Virus record (IMG/VR): IMGVR_UViG_3300042460_000335
Location: 1 to 49,915 of that record
Direction: 5' to 3' (one strand)
DNA length: 49,915 nucleotides
Source of the DNA: a virus
The translations under genes and the position numbers were made by a program. The notes beneath the pieces were generated by a model that saw only the letters and a program-made list of their open reading frames with translations, ran no database searches and was not told the DNA's origin. Shown here piece after piece: positions 34,098 to 41,442 of this stretch (within the stretch, counting starts at the first letter, position 1; each line of letters starts with the position of its first letter).

Positions 34098-34124
34098 AAA
34101 AAAAACACCCGTTAGTGCTTTTTT
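34098..34124 (-). terminator. Terminator-like A/T-flanked hairpin upstream of the fibre region
   Basis: An A8 run, a short CAC/GTG stem around a six-base loop, then a T6 run. Read on the minus strand it ends in eight Ts, so it could stop transcripts arriving from the DUF6165-like gene before the fibre promoter. The stem is short, with one bulge, hence moderate confidence. Confidence 0.5.
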
Positions 34125-34125
34125 A

Positions 34126-34133
34126 TTAAATAA
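34126..34133 (+). promoter_or_regulatory. Possible plus-strand late-type promoter (TTAAATAA)
   Basis: The plus strand has TTAAATAA directly before the ATG at 34137, close to the CTAAATA form seen elsewhere. If used with T4-like spacing, the transcript would start at or next to the start codon, giving an almost leaderless mRNA. No ribosome site is present. Confidence 0.35.
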
Positions 34134-34136
34134 TAT

Positions 34137-34502
34137 ATGCTTACAAGACAGCCAACTAGACCCTTATGCGAACATTGCAATGTATCATTGGCTAAACCAA
34201 ATGGTGTAAGTAAACATGGCTTTAAGAAGTGGCACAAGTATTGTGTTGATTGTGCTAAGGGTGCATATAACAGTAAGTATGGTTACTTACTACATAAGAA
34301 AGATAAGTGTGAGAAGTGTGGCTTTGTACCAGAAGATAAATGCCAACTAGATGTTATCTATAAAGATGGTAACAAGAAGAATAAAGATAAACGCAATCTA
34401 AAAACACTATGTGCCAACTGCAATAGATTATATCAAAAGAAACTTAAAGAAAAACGTAAGAGTATTTTAGATATCACAAGTGATACTGACTATACTCTTT
34501 AA
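34137..34502 (+). CDS. Degenerate HNH-like zinc-finger protein
   Basis: This 121-residue, very basic protein has three CxxC pairs (CEHC, CVDC, CEKC) and a closing CANC, enough for two zinc sites. The block CQLDVIYKDGNKKNKDKRNL followed by KTLCANCNRLY has the frame of an HNH nuclease (LDVDH-DGN-NN-NL-TLC-NCH), but the catalytic His is Tyr and the final His is Asn. It is thus probably a DNA- or RNA-binding protein derived from an HNH endonuclease, not an active nuclease. It is one of the few plus-strand genes and lies opposite to the surrounding transcription. Its stop codon overlaps the stop of the next, convergent gene in a shared TTAA. No upstream ribosome site is visible. Confidence 0.8.
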   Translation: MLTRQPTRPLCEHCNVSLAKPNGVSKHGFKKWHKYCVDCAKGAYNSKYGYLLHKKDKCEKCGFVPEDKCQLDVIYKDGNKKNKDKRNLKTLCANCNRLYQKKLKEKRKSILDITSDTDYTL

Positions 34503-34867
34503 TAGCTTTTTTCTTCTATGATTGTGCTACCCACAAGTTCGTTGATTTGTTTTTTAATACTAGCACGTAAATCATTCTTTAGATAGACTTGTCTAGCGGT
34601 TTCAACAAAGTCTTCACCAAAACTTTGATTCTTTTCACATTCTCGTTTATAGTTCTCAATATGCCATAACTCTAAGTTGACACCATAAAGTTTAGATTGT
34701 AGTGAATCAACATCTATATTAAGACTGTCTTTAAGTTCTTCTAATAGTTGTAGCTCTTGTTCTATATTTTTAAGTTTTATGGTGTCTACTATTAAGATAG
34801 ACTTGATTTTTAATATAGTAATCTTGTCTATTAGTTCACCTATTGAGATTGGAGCATGTATAATCAT
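34499..34867 (-). CDS. DUF6165-like conserved protein
   Basis: This is a 122-residue helical protein opening with PISIGELIDKITILKIKS, the signature start of the DUF6165 family seen in aquatic phages and some bacteria near glycan genes. The remainder is a coiled, Glu/Lys/Leu-rich helix bundle (LKNIEQELQLLEELKDSL), with YLKNDLRASIKKQINEL near the end. Function is unknown. It follows the terminator at 34923-34899 and has no clear CTAAATA motif, only CTATATAAT in the upstream gap. It converges on the plus-strand zinc-finger gene with overlapping stops. Confidence 0.8.
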   Translation of the reverse strand: MIIHAPISIGELIDKITILKIKSILIVDTIKLKNIEQELQLLEELKDSLNIDVDSLQSKLYGVNLELWHIENYKRECEKNQSFGEDFVETARQVYLKNDLRASIKKQINELVGSTIIEEKSY

Positions 34868-34898
34868 ATGATTATATAGTCTACAAAACTATAGCCAA

Positions 34899-34923
34899 CA
34901 AAAAAGCACTCCTAAGAGTGCTT
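34899..34923 (-). terminator. Rho-independent terminator after the 147-residue late gene
   Basis: An eight-base stem (AAGCACTC with GAGTGCTT) around a four-base loop, followed on the minus strand by six Ts. It lies 25 bases after the stop of the gene ending at 34948. Confidence 0.85.
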
Positions 34924-34947
34924 GATTGTAACTTCCCATCCCGAGGG

Positions 34948-35391
34948 TTATTTTTTAATTAAAGGTACTATGTTTGTAGTTACCCAATTTTTAATTCTTT
35001 CTATATCAATAGAAACAATAGATGCAAGTTTTGATGGATTTTTTAAAAGAGTTTCTGCTTGATCATACCTTGAAATTTGACCTATAAAAGTTGATTTAAG
35101 CATTATTACTGCATCTACCATAAGAGATTTTACTTTGTCTATAGGTACACCATTTGCCAATAATACATCTTGTATTTGATTTGCAATTGTTATCGCATTA
35201 AATAAATCCCTTATTACAATAATCAACTGTTTTTCAGGTGATACCCGTGTTCTGGGAAAATTGAATGGACTTTTTTGTTTAATTAATATTGATACTTGTA
35301 ATATACCTATATTTTTAGTTAAACTAGTTAACGCTCTATTAAAACTTGCGACCCACTGTGCGATAGTAGGTATCTTTTTAGCAGTAGCCAT
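34948..35391 (-). CDS. Unknown late protein following the major capsid gene
   Basis: This is a 147-residue, mainly helical protein (MATAKKIPTIAQWVASFNRA through NWVTTNIVPLIKK). No family is recognised and no membrane segment is convincing. The start at 35391 is chosen over the longer frame because AAGGA lies seven bases upstream. The longer frame would also run through a terminator and a promoter motif into gp23. It has its own CTAAATA promoter and its own terminator, so it is a single-gene late unit. That suggests a virion or head-completion role at high dose, but this is inference only. Confidence 0.75.
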   Translation of the reverse strand: MATAKKIPTIAQWVASFNRALTSLTKNIGILQVSILIKQKSPFNFPRTRVSPEKQLIIVIRDLFNAITIANQIQDVLLANGVPIDKVKSLMVDAVIMLKSTFIGQISRYDQAETLLKNPSKLASIVSIDIERIKNWVTTNIVPLIKK

Positions 35392-35408
35392 GTTATATTC
35401 CTTTAATA

Positions 35409-35415
35409 TATTTAG
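35409..35415 (-). promoter_or_regulatory. T4-like late promoter (CTAAATA)
   Basis: The minus strand reads ACTAAATAT about 20 bases before the ATG at 35391, with AAGGA between, and begins 11 bases after the gp23 terminator. The terminator-promoter order isolates the next gene as a separate unit. Confidence 0.65.
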
Positions 35416-35425
35416 TCTATCCAAC

Positions 35426-35451
35426 AAAAAAGGCTCCGAAGAGCCTTTTTT
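35426..35451 (-). terminator. Rho-independent terminator after gp23
   Basis: The stem AGGCTC/GAGCCT is extended by A6/T6 around a CGAA loop. On the minus strand it ends in six Ts, 26 bases after the gp23 stop. It is symmetrical and could act on both strands. Confidence 0.9.
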
Positions 35452-35476
35452 AGATTTCCAAATCTCAAAGATTTGA

Positions 35477-36673
35477 TTATTGGAATGTAAGATTTTGAAC
35501 TGCGATTTCACCAACGTAATCAGCCGCATTACCGAAAGATGATGCAGTGTTAGTTAATTCGATGTAACCATAACGTGTCATAAATGATACGACTGGTTCG
35601 AATGTTGATGGATCCAATACAACTCCACTGCTCATCAATGGAATGTATGGGCAATAGAATGCGGCTGCATCTGTCTCTGATGAACCTTTATAACCAACCA
35701 ATACTGGTTGTGTATCAGGAGCATAGCTGTTAACGAATACACGCATAGCACCGTTCAATGTACCAACGAACTTAGTGTTAGTTGGAGCTTCGAAAGTACC
35801 TTCTGTTGTACGAGCAAAAGCTGAAGTAGTTGCAGATTGCAATACTGTCAAACTTGCTGGAGAAACAACAGCCCAGTTACCTGCGCCACGACGTGTACGT
35901 TGGGCGATCAAGTTAGCAACACGGTTGATAAGAACAGCTAAGGCAGCGTGTTCGTCACCAACGTAAGTAGCTGTACCAGATACAGTAGCTTGGTTGAATG
36001 TATATTCAGTAGATGCCAATGTCGCTAAAGACAATAGAATCTCTTGGTCAATCTCAGCAGTAATCTCTTGTGCAAGAGCTGCCATGATTTCTGCTTCAAC
36101 GTCAATACCATGTTGAGACTGAGCATCTTGTGCTGCCTCAAATGTCCAACGTGCTTGCAATTTACGTGACTTAGCTTCAACAGCTTGACGCAAGATTTGA
36201 ACGCTGATCTGACGACCGCCGTTACCTTCAAGAGCCGCAGTGTTGTTACCTGTGTAACCTGTTGCAGTTGCATCGTTAGATGGCTGACGTGAATATGCTT
36301 GAGCAATAGTGAATGGGCTCAACGCTTCTTGACCAGCAGTAACGCTAGTTTGAGCGGCAGAGTTGTCCACTAAGTTTTGTGCATAACGTACACGTAGTGT
36401 ATGAATCTGACCCACTGGGCCAGTCATTGGCTGAACGCCAACCAATTCGTTAGCGATAACGGTTGGCATAACACGACGGATAACTGGAAGAATCACACGG
36501 TTTAATGTAGCGATGTTACCAGCTGTAGTTGTACCTACTGAAGATTCAGCAAGTAGTTGTTTCTTAGTATTTTCTAAGATAACACCCATAGTTGAGCGGC
36601 GAGTGCCCTTTAAGCCTTCTAACAGAGCTTCCTTGGTCTCGTCCCAACGGCTTTCTAATAGAACTTTTGACAT
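35477..36673 (-). CDS. gp23: Major capsid protein (T4 gp23-like)
   Basis: This 398-residue major head protein forms the hexamers of the T4-type capsid. It is recognisable from RVILPVIRRVMPTVIANELV and GVQPMTGPVGQIHTLRVRY near the N-terminus, and DPSTFEPVVSFMTRYGY and the C-terminal VGEIAVQNLTFQ. It is shorter than the T4 protein (521 residues), as in many aquatic T4-like phages. A likely gp21 cleavage site (L-x-E) follows QLLAE at residue 43, which would remove a helical propeptide. AGGAG precedes the ATG. No late promoter is seen directly upstream, so it is probably transcribed from 39321 through gp21 and gp22. A strong terminator follows. Confidence 0.97.
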   Translation of the reverse strand: MSKVLLESRWDETKEALLEGLKGTRRSTMGVILENTKKQLLAESSVGTTTAGNIATLNRVILPVIRRVMPTVIANELVGVQPMTGPVGQIHTLRVRYAQNLVDNSAAQTSVTAGQEALSPFTIAQAYSRQPSNDATATGYTGNNTAALEGNGGRQISVQILRQAVEAKSRKLQARWTFEAAQDAQSQHGIDVEAEIMAALAQEITAEIDQEILLSLATLASTEYTFNQATVSGTATYVGDEHAALAVLINRVANLIAQRTRRGAGNWAVVSPASLTVLQSATTSAFARTTEGTFEAPTNTKFVGTLNGAMRVFVNSYAPDTQPVLVGYKGSSETDAAAFYCPYIPLMSSGVVLDPSTFEPVVSFMTRYGYIELTNTASSFGNAADYVGEIAVQNLTFQ

Positions 36674-36703
36674 TTATATTTCTCCTAATCTATGTCTTTT
36701 TAA

Positions 36704-37807
36704 TTAAAGCCCTGCCAGACGTTTGATATCTATAACGTTGTCACGTTGTTCCATATCAACTTCTTGTTTGGCAGCTTTATCCCCGGTAACTTCACTAATC
36801 ATCTTTGACTCTGCCAAGTTAGTCTTTACAGACTTCTTAGCGGTGCCAGTGTTTAGTACAGCTGGTAGATACTTATCGAAAGTAGCTTGCAGTTTACCTG
36901 TTTGCACACTCTCTAGTAAGTTCTGCATTACTGTTGCTTTTTCCTCATTAAGAGTAGAAAGTAACTCAGTCATGGTCTTCTCACGAATATTTGACTCTTT
37001 AATAATACGAACTTCACGTTCTTTTGATTCAACTAACTTTTTAGTGTTGTTGATTTGTGTAATGGATTCAGCTAATTGACGATCTTTTTCGTCTAACTTT
37101 TGCATTAGTTTTCTTGTCTCAGCTTTATCATTTAAATGAGTAACTGAGAATTCACCTGCAAAGCTTTCGAAAATACGACGACCAAAATTGTTTTCTTTTG
37201 CAACTTTGATATCTTCTTTCAATTGGCCTATTTCACCCTTTAACTGTCCTGCTACAGCAGTTGCCAACTTTCTAGCACTTTCAGCAACGAAACGTGCTTT
37301 AAGTTTTTCTAATTGTTGACGACCTTCTGCAACTAACTTGACCTTAGCTTCAACTACAGCCTGCTTATCTTGAGCGAACTCTTTGATTTCACGGGCAAGA
37401 GCATGAACAATAAATTGCTCTAGCTTTTGTTGACTTTCTTTCTGAATCATACGATCTGAACGTAGTTCTTTGATTTCTTCAGCTAGTTTAGTAACCATAA
37501 AGTCATTGAATTTTGTTGCTGATTCACGTAGTTTCATTTGTGCTTTCACACGGTCTTCGTTCATTGCTTGCTTCTCAGAGTGAAATTCTTCAATTTCTTC
37601 TGATAGGCTTTCTGTAACCATCTTGTCAAGGGCTTCTACCATCACGCTTCTGTCATGTTCATAACGTTGTGCGAATTCTTCGTGTAATTCTGCACGGACT
37701 TGCTGGCGAGCCTCATTCAATTTAGATTCCCAGGCTTCATTTAACTGAGCCCCTACATCTTCATTGATAAGTCCACTGTCAAGTAATGGCTTGATAGCAT
37801 CAAACAT
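36704..37807 (-). CDS. gp22: Prohead scaffolding core protein (T4 gp22-like)
   Basis: This is a 367-residue, highly charged, almost entirely helical coiled-coil protein (Lys/Glu-rich, for example EKQAMNEDRVKAQMKLRESA). It lies between the prohead protease and the major capsid gene, as gene 22 does in T4. It begins MFDAIKPLLDSGLINEDVG. Scaffold proteins assemble inside the prohead and are destroyed by gp21 before DNA packaging. The N-terminal LLDSGLINEDV segment is typical of gp22 in aquatic phages. Several L/I-x-E tripeptides are present and would be cut by gp21. Confidence 0.93.
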   Translation of the reverse strand: MFDAIKPLLDSGLINEDVGAQLNEAWESKLNEARQQVRAELHEEFAQRYEHDRSVMVEALDKMVTESLSEEIEEFHSEKQAMNEDRVKAQMKLRESATKFNDFMVTKLAEEIKELRSDRMIQKESQQKLEQFIVHALAREIKEFAQDKQAVVEAKVKLVAEGRQQLEKLKARFVAESARKLATAVAGQLKGEIGQLKEDIKVAKENNFGRRIFESFAGEFSVTHLNDKAETRKLMQKLDEKDRQLAESITQINNTKKLVESKEREVRIIKESNIREKTMTELLSTLNEEKATVMQNLLESVQTGKLQATFDKYLPAVLNTGTAKKSVKTNLAESKMISEVTGDKAAKQEVDMEQRDNVIDIKRLAGL

Positions 37808-37809
37808 GC

Positions 37810-38454
37810 TTATTCCCCTTTGTTAATTTTGAGATCCTTGATGAGGCGCATTACTTCCTCTTTCAAGTACTTCTCTACTTTCTTGTCGCCTCTTGCGTCC
37901 TTTGCAATATCCAACAACTTATGACCATGCTTCATATTCATCATGCCTTCATAGATTGCTTTAGGATAAGCATTTGGTGCGCTAGGTTGTGCAACAATAT
38001 CCACAGTGACTATTTCAAAGTCACTAACTTTGCCGTTCATGTCGTCAACGTTTCCGCTGCCACGACTTGAAACGCCGAGTTTCACACCACTCTCCAACAT
38101 AGTTTTAACTAATTCACCCATTGGAGTTGGTAAAATCTTTAACTTGCCGAATCCGTTAGCTCCGTCCATCCACATGCTTGTAATCATATGTGATACACGG
38201 TCTAAGTTAATCTTTAAGTCATCTGGGTGATCTACTTCACCTAATACTGAGTAACCTTCTGTGATTTGCTCATTCAGAGTTTGTACAGCGACTTCAATCT
38301 CAGCAACGGGATAAACACGCTCATTAGCGTTCTTTACCCCACCCTGAATGAAGATGCCCTTCATATAAAGGTTCTTCTTGTCGCCTTCACTGACAGATTC
38401 CACAACCATTCCGGCGCGGTCAAATGTCAAGTGCTCTTTGAGATACAAAGCCAT
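37810..38454 (-). CDS. gp21: Prohead maturation protease (T4 gp21-like)
   Basis: This 214-residue serine protease trims the scaffold and capsid proteins during head maturation. It has the catalytic His in GEVDHPDD near residue 76 and the catalytic Ser in LGVSSRGSGNV, followed by FEIVTVDIVAQPSAPNAYP, the usual family block. Length and order (core protein, 21, 22, 23) match T4-like genomes. It starts 15 bases after the stop of the acidic core gene, with AGGA upstream. The C-terminal 50 residues are Lys-rich helix, probably cleaved off during self-processing. Confidence 0.96.
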   Translation of the reverse strand: MALYLKEHLTFDRAGMVVESVSEGDKKNLYMKGIFIQGGVKNANERVYPVAEIEVAVQTLNEQITEGYSVLGEVDHPDDLKINLDRVSHMITSMWMDGANGFGKLKILPTPMGELVKTMLESGVKLGVSSRGSGNVDDMNGKVSDFEIVTVDIVAQPSAPNAYPKAIYEGMMNMKHGHKLLDIAKDARGDKKVEKYLKEEVMRLIKDLKINKGE

Positions 38455-38469
38455 TCTCTCAGATTCCTA

Positions 38470-39279
38470 TTAAACTCTACGCTTAGTAGAGTTACGTGAT
38501 TCTGCTACTGGACTTCTAGAATTTACACCATTGTCACCCTTTGACGGGGCCGGTGCTTTTTCTAAGTCTGCATTGTTTTGTGCTGGGCTATTTTTAAATG
38601 ATCCTGCACCTTTAACACTTGCTTCACCTTTAGTATATGCATTACTTGGTCCTTTTGGACTTGTTGGAACTGTTTCACTAGCACCAGAGAATTTAACTGG
38701 TCTACTGTCCATACCAGCTTGACCGCTATTAGCGTCTACTGTACTTTTGTTTTGAACACCATTGTCACCGTGAGTTACAGAAACTTTCTTTAGTGTGATA
38801 GCTTCCATCATAGGATCTTCATCATTACCATCTTCTAAATCTTTTGTAAAGTCATCACCAGCTTCTTCTGCTTCGTCATCAAACTCAGCATCAGTTTCAT
38901 CATCATCACCGGCCATGATTTCTTCAAACTCAGCCATTAACTGGTCTAGTTTATCTTCTAGGTCAACAACACGGTCTTCTAAATCTTCTTCTCCGCCCAT
39001 GTCATCTTCGCCGGCTTCAATGTCGATTACTTCATCTTCATCAGAATCAAACTCTAGGTCATCATCTTCAGCTTCAGCCATACCTTCTTCTTCAACTGAA
39101 ATCTCGTCTATCATTTCACCGACTTGACCGCCCATGCCTTCACCCATTTCGTCATCCATCATTCCCTCATAGATTTCGCGGCTTTTCTCAACTACGATAT
39201 CGTGAAATAATGCACGTGCTTGTTCTTCGTTCTCATTGATAATCAAATCAATAAGTTGTTCAAATTTTTTGTTATCCAT
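38470..39279 (-). CDS. Acidic prohead core-type protein
   Basis: This is a 269-residue protein in two parts. The first begins MDNKKFEQLIDLIINENEEQ, is helical, and leads into an extremely acidic section (residues 45-160, many Asp/Glu runs). The second is a low-complexity Ser/Asn/Pro/Lys tail ending SRNSTKRRV. Its position immediately before gp21 and its composition fit a prohead core protein such as those encoded by T4 genes 67 and 68, but the similarity is one of place and composition, not alignment. It is the first gene of the head operon and has a clear CTAAATA promoter and a GGAG ribosome site. Confidence 0.75.
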   Translation of the reverse strand: MDNKKFEQLIDLIINENEEQARALFHDIVVEKSREIYEGMMDDEMGEGMGGQVGEMIDEISVEEEGMAEAEDDDLEFDSDEDEVIDIEAGEDDMGGEEDLEDRVVDLEDKLDQLMAEFEEIMAGDDDETDAEFDDEAEEAGDDFTKDLEDGNDEDPMMEAITLKKVSVTHGDNGVQNKSTVDANSGQAGMDSRPVKFSGASETVPTSPKGPSNAYTKGEASVKGAGSFKNSPAQNNADLEKAPAPSKGDNGVNSRSPVAESRNSTKRRV

Positions 39280-39314
39280 TGTTTGTCTCCTGAATGTAAA
39301 TGGCTTTGTAGAGT

Positions 39315-39321
39315 TATTTAG
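39315..39321 (-). promoter_or_regulatory. T4-like late promoter (CTAAATA) for the head operon
   Basis: The minus strand reads CACTAAATAAC about 36 bases before the ATG at 39279, beginning nine bases after a strong terminator. It can drive the acidic core gene, gp21, gp22 and gp23 to the terminator at 35451. Confidence 0.7.
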
Positions 39322-39329
39322 TGGGTATC

Positions 39330-39361
39330 AAAAAAAACAGCACAATAAGTGCTGTTTTTTT
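39330..39361 (-). terminator. Rho-independent terminator between the 74-residue gene and the head operon
   Basis: The stem ACAGCAC/GTGCTGT around an AATAA loop is flanked by A7 and T7, forming a strong and symmetrical terminator. It lies after the stop of the gene at 39384. Confidence 0.92.
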
Positions 39362-39383
39362 ACGTTTTTGTTTAAACTACTCA

Positions 39384-39608
39384 TTAAACTGTCGGTGCAC
39401 CTTCTGCTTTAGGTGCATATTGTTGATGTATCTTTTTTAAATAACTAACTTTTTCATAGTTACGTACATCATTCATCTTACGCAACTTACGTATTTGTTT
39501 TAATGTTAACTTTGTTTTGCGGCTTTCTTTCCATTTAGGCTGACTGTTATCAGCACTAACGTCTTGATAACCTGCTGTAGCTGGATCGAACATTTCAAAT
39601 AGTTTCAT
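39384..39608 (-). CDS. Small basic protein between portal and core genes
   Basis: This is a 74-residue, very basic protein (MKLFEMFDPATAGYQDVSAD, then a Lys/Arg-rich stretch KESRKTKLTLKQIRKLRKMN). Small core proteins (67, 68) occupy this place in T4, and a basic protein of this size could help gather the scaffold or contact DNA. No direct similarity can be shown. The ATG is preceded at six bases by GATAAATA and no ribosome site, an arrangement like the plus-strand gene at 34137. A strong terminator follows. Confidence 0.72.
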   Translation of the reverse strand: MKLFEMFDPATAGYQDVSADNSQPKWKESRKTKLTLKQIRKLRKMNDVRNYEKVSYLKKIHQQYAPKAEGAPTV

Positions 39609-39613
39609 ATAGT

Positions 39614-39621
39614 TATTTATC
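39614..39621 (-). promoter_or_regulatory. T4-like late promoter (GATAAATA) close to a start codon
   Basis: The minus strand reads GATAAATA, ending six bases before the ATG at 39608 and starting just after the portal stop codon. With T4-like spacing the RNA would begin at or next to the start codon. Confidence 0.5.
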
Positions 39622-39624
39622 TTA

Positions 39625-41418
39625 TTACATTCCCGTACCGCCGGGTGCTGGCATATTCTGTCCCGGTGCCGCTTGACCTGGTTGCGGTACTTGACCGGCA
39701 GCCGCTAATGATGGATCCATTGGCATTTCTTCTGCGGCTGTAGCTTCCTCACCTGTTTGAATATCAGTCTCAATGTCACCCACTGATACACCAATACTAC
39801 GTAAATCATTACCTTGTGGCTCAACTTCAATCTCCTTATCGTTTTCTTCACGCCACATTTTCTCGTTTTTATCAATTTCTTCTTCTGTTAATCCTAAGAA
39901 ACGTTCCATAGCAAAACGCTTACTCATATATGGGTAAGCTTCAATTGCTGTAAATGAACTCATACGTGCTGTATCCAATTCGCTTTGACGATAGGCTGCA
40001 AAGTTTTGTGGTGGATTAAACGTTAAGTTAAACAATCCACTGTCAATGTTCAGTCCTCTCCAACGTAAGAATAACTTGAATTCTTCGTCAAGTTTTCTAA
40101 CCATATAGTTCTGTAGTCGTTCGCAATATTGATTGAAACGAAACTCTTGAATCATAGCTGTACCAACACGACCATCACTCATAGGAGTAACATTATCATC
40201 CGGGCCAGTAGGTAAATAACTACTTGGAACACGTAGTCCACGTGCTAATCTATTATTGAAATAACGCAAGTCATCAATCTCACCCAAGTTCTGTCCACCG
40301 GGTAGTAAGTCAACTGAAGATCCTCTACCATCAGCAGTTACTGGGAAGAAATAATCTTCGTTCATACTTAATGGGTTATATGATGCATCAACCATACTAC
40401 CACCACCATGTGTGCTTGGAATACGTCTTTGATGAATCTCATTCTTAATACGTTCAACGAATGCCATAGCCATGTGACTTGGCATGTTACCAACGTCAAT
40501 CTTAAAAACTCTACGTTCTGGTGCTCGTTGAACACGATAGATTAGAACCGCGTCTTCTAGTAACTCTTTTTGCTTATAAACTTTAAAGATGTTCTCTAGT
40601 ATTGACTGACCAAAAGGCCAAAAACGATCTAGACCTTCTGTTAAGCTTAGGTGAACAACGTGTTTAGAATCGATTGCGGCTTCATTAAAACCTAAACTAA
40701 ATCGTGATCCAGTTGTGTTGTATGGCATACTTGGAACAGTATATCCGCCTCCTCCACCTGTGCCTCCTCCACCTGTGCCACCCATACCAGTTGCTGGATT
40801 AGCGGCAAAGTCTGTGTTTGTTTTCTGTGCTACAACTAAGTTTTCTAAGTTAATGTTCAAGTCTTTAATGACATACTGTTCAGGCTTTTTACCTTCACTT
40901 TCATTAACAATAACTTTAATAACTTTAGTCATGTCAACCCAATATAACTTAAAGTTTTCCGGGTCACGTACAAAAACTTGATCTCCGTACTTAATAGTAT
41001 TACGGAATATTTTAAAGATACGTGTTTCCATTTCATTCAACTTACACCATTGTTGTAGTTGAGTTTTTAACATATCTACTTCATGTGGAGTAGGATCTTC
41101 ACGCCATTCTAAACTGAAAGGAGTCTTATTGTGTTCATTCTTTTGTGTGCTGAACTCTGAAATAATATCTAAACAAGCATTAATTTCAGCATCAACATCC
41201 ATCATTTCGTATTGATTATATCGTTCAATACGATTTGGATGACCTGTATAGACTTCTGGTAAACGACTTCCATAGTTTTTGTAGCCAAAATCTTGATTAC
41301 TGTAGTTGCTGGTTGTTGAGCTACCGGGGCCATTCCAAGCACCAGTGACACTACCGCCACCTAATGGGCTCATCTGTCCGGATTGATTAACTCTAGTAAA
41401 GTGTTTTTTGTATGTCAT
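39625..41418 (-). CDS. gp20: Portal vertex protein (T4 gp20-like)
   Basis: This 597-residue dodecameric portal is the channel through which DNA is packaged and ejected and the starting point of head assembly. Recognisable blocks are YNQYEMMDVDAEINACLDII, DQVFVRDPENFKLYWVD, LEDAVLIYRVQRAPERRVFK, NMPSHMAMAFVERIKNEIHQ and LPGGQNLGEIDDLRYFNNRL. A Gly/Thr-rich loop near residues 210-230 and a Met/Pro/Gly/Ala-rich C-terminal tail are low-complexity additions. The order relative to gp21-23 is canonical. A CTAAATA promoter at 41442-41436 lies directly upstream, inside the end of the preceding gene. Confidence 0.97.
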   Translation of the reverse strand: MTYKKHFTRVNQSGQMSPLGGGSVTGAWNGPGSSTTSNYSNQDFGYKNYGSRLPEVYTGHPNRIERYNQYEMMDVDAEINACLDIISEFSTQKNEHNKTPFSLEWREDPTPHEVDMLKTQLQQWCKLNEMETRIFKIFRNTIKYGDQVFVRDPENFKLYWVDMTKVIKVIVNESEGKKPEQYVIKDLNINLENLVVAQKTNTDFAANPATGMGGTGGGGTGGGGGYTVPSMPYNTTGSRFSLGFNEAAIDSKHVVHLSLTEGLDRFWPFGQSILENIFKVYKQKELLEDAVLIYRVQRAPERRVFKIDVGNMPSHMAMAFVERIKNEIHQRRIPSTHGGGSMVDASYNPLSMNEDYFFPVTADGRGSSVDLLPGGQNLGEIDDLRYFNNRLARGLRVPSSYLPTGPDDNVTPMSDGRVGTAMIQEFRFNQYCERLQNYMVRKLDEEFKLFLRWRGLNIDSGLFNLTFNPPQNFAAYRQSELDTARMSSFTAIEAYPYMSKRFAMERFLGLTEEEIDKNEKMWREENDKEIEVEPQGNDLRSIGVSVGDIETDIQTGEEATAAEEMPMDPSLAAAGQVPQPGQAAPGQNMPAPGGTGM

Positions 41419-41435
41419 AATGAAGGTCTATTCAG

Positions 41436-41442
41436 TATTTAG
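41436..41442 (-). promoter_or_regulatory. T4-like late promoter (CTAAATA) for the portal gene
   Basis: The minus strand reads AACTAAATACT immediately after the stop of the tape-measure-like gene, 18 bases before the portal ATG. Confidence 0.65.

Noticed and set aside
38795-39127. Plus-strand Ser-rich 110-residue frame opposite the acidic core protein
   Set aside because: It is the complement of the Asp/Glu codon runs and has no start signal.
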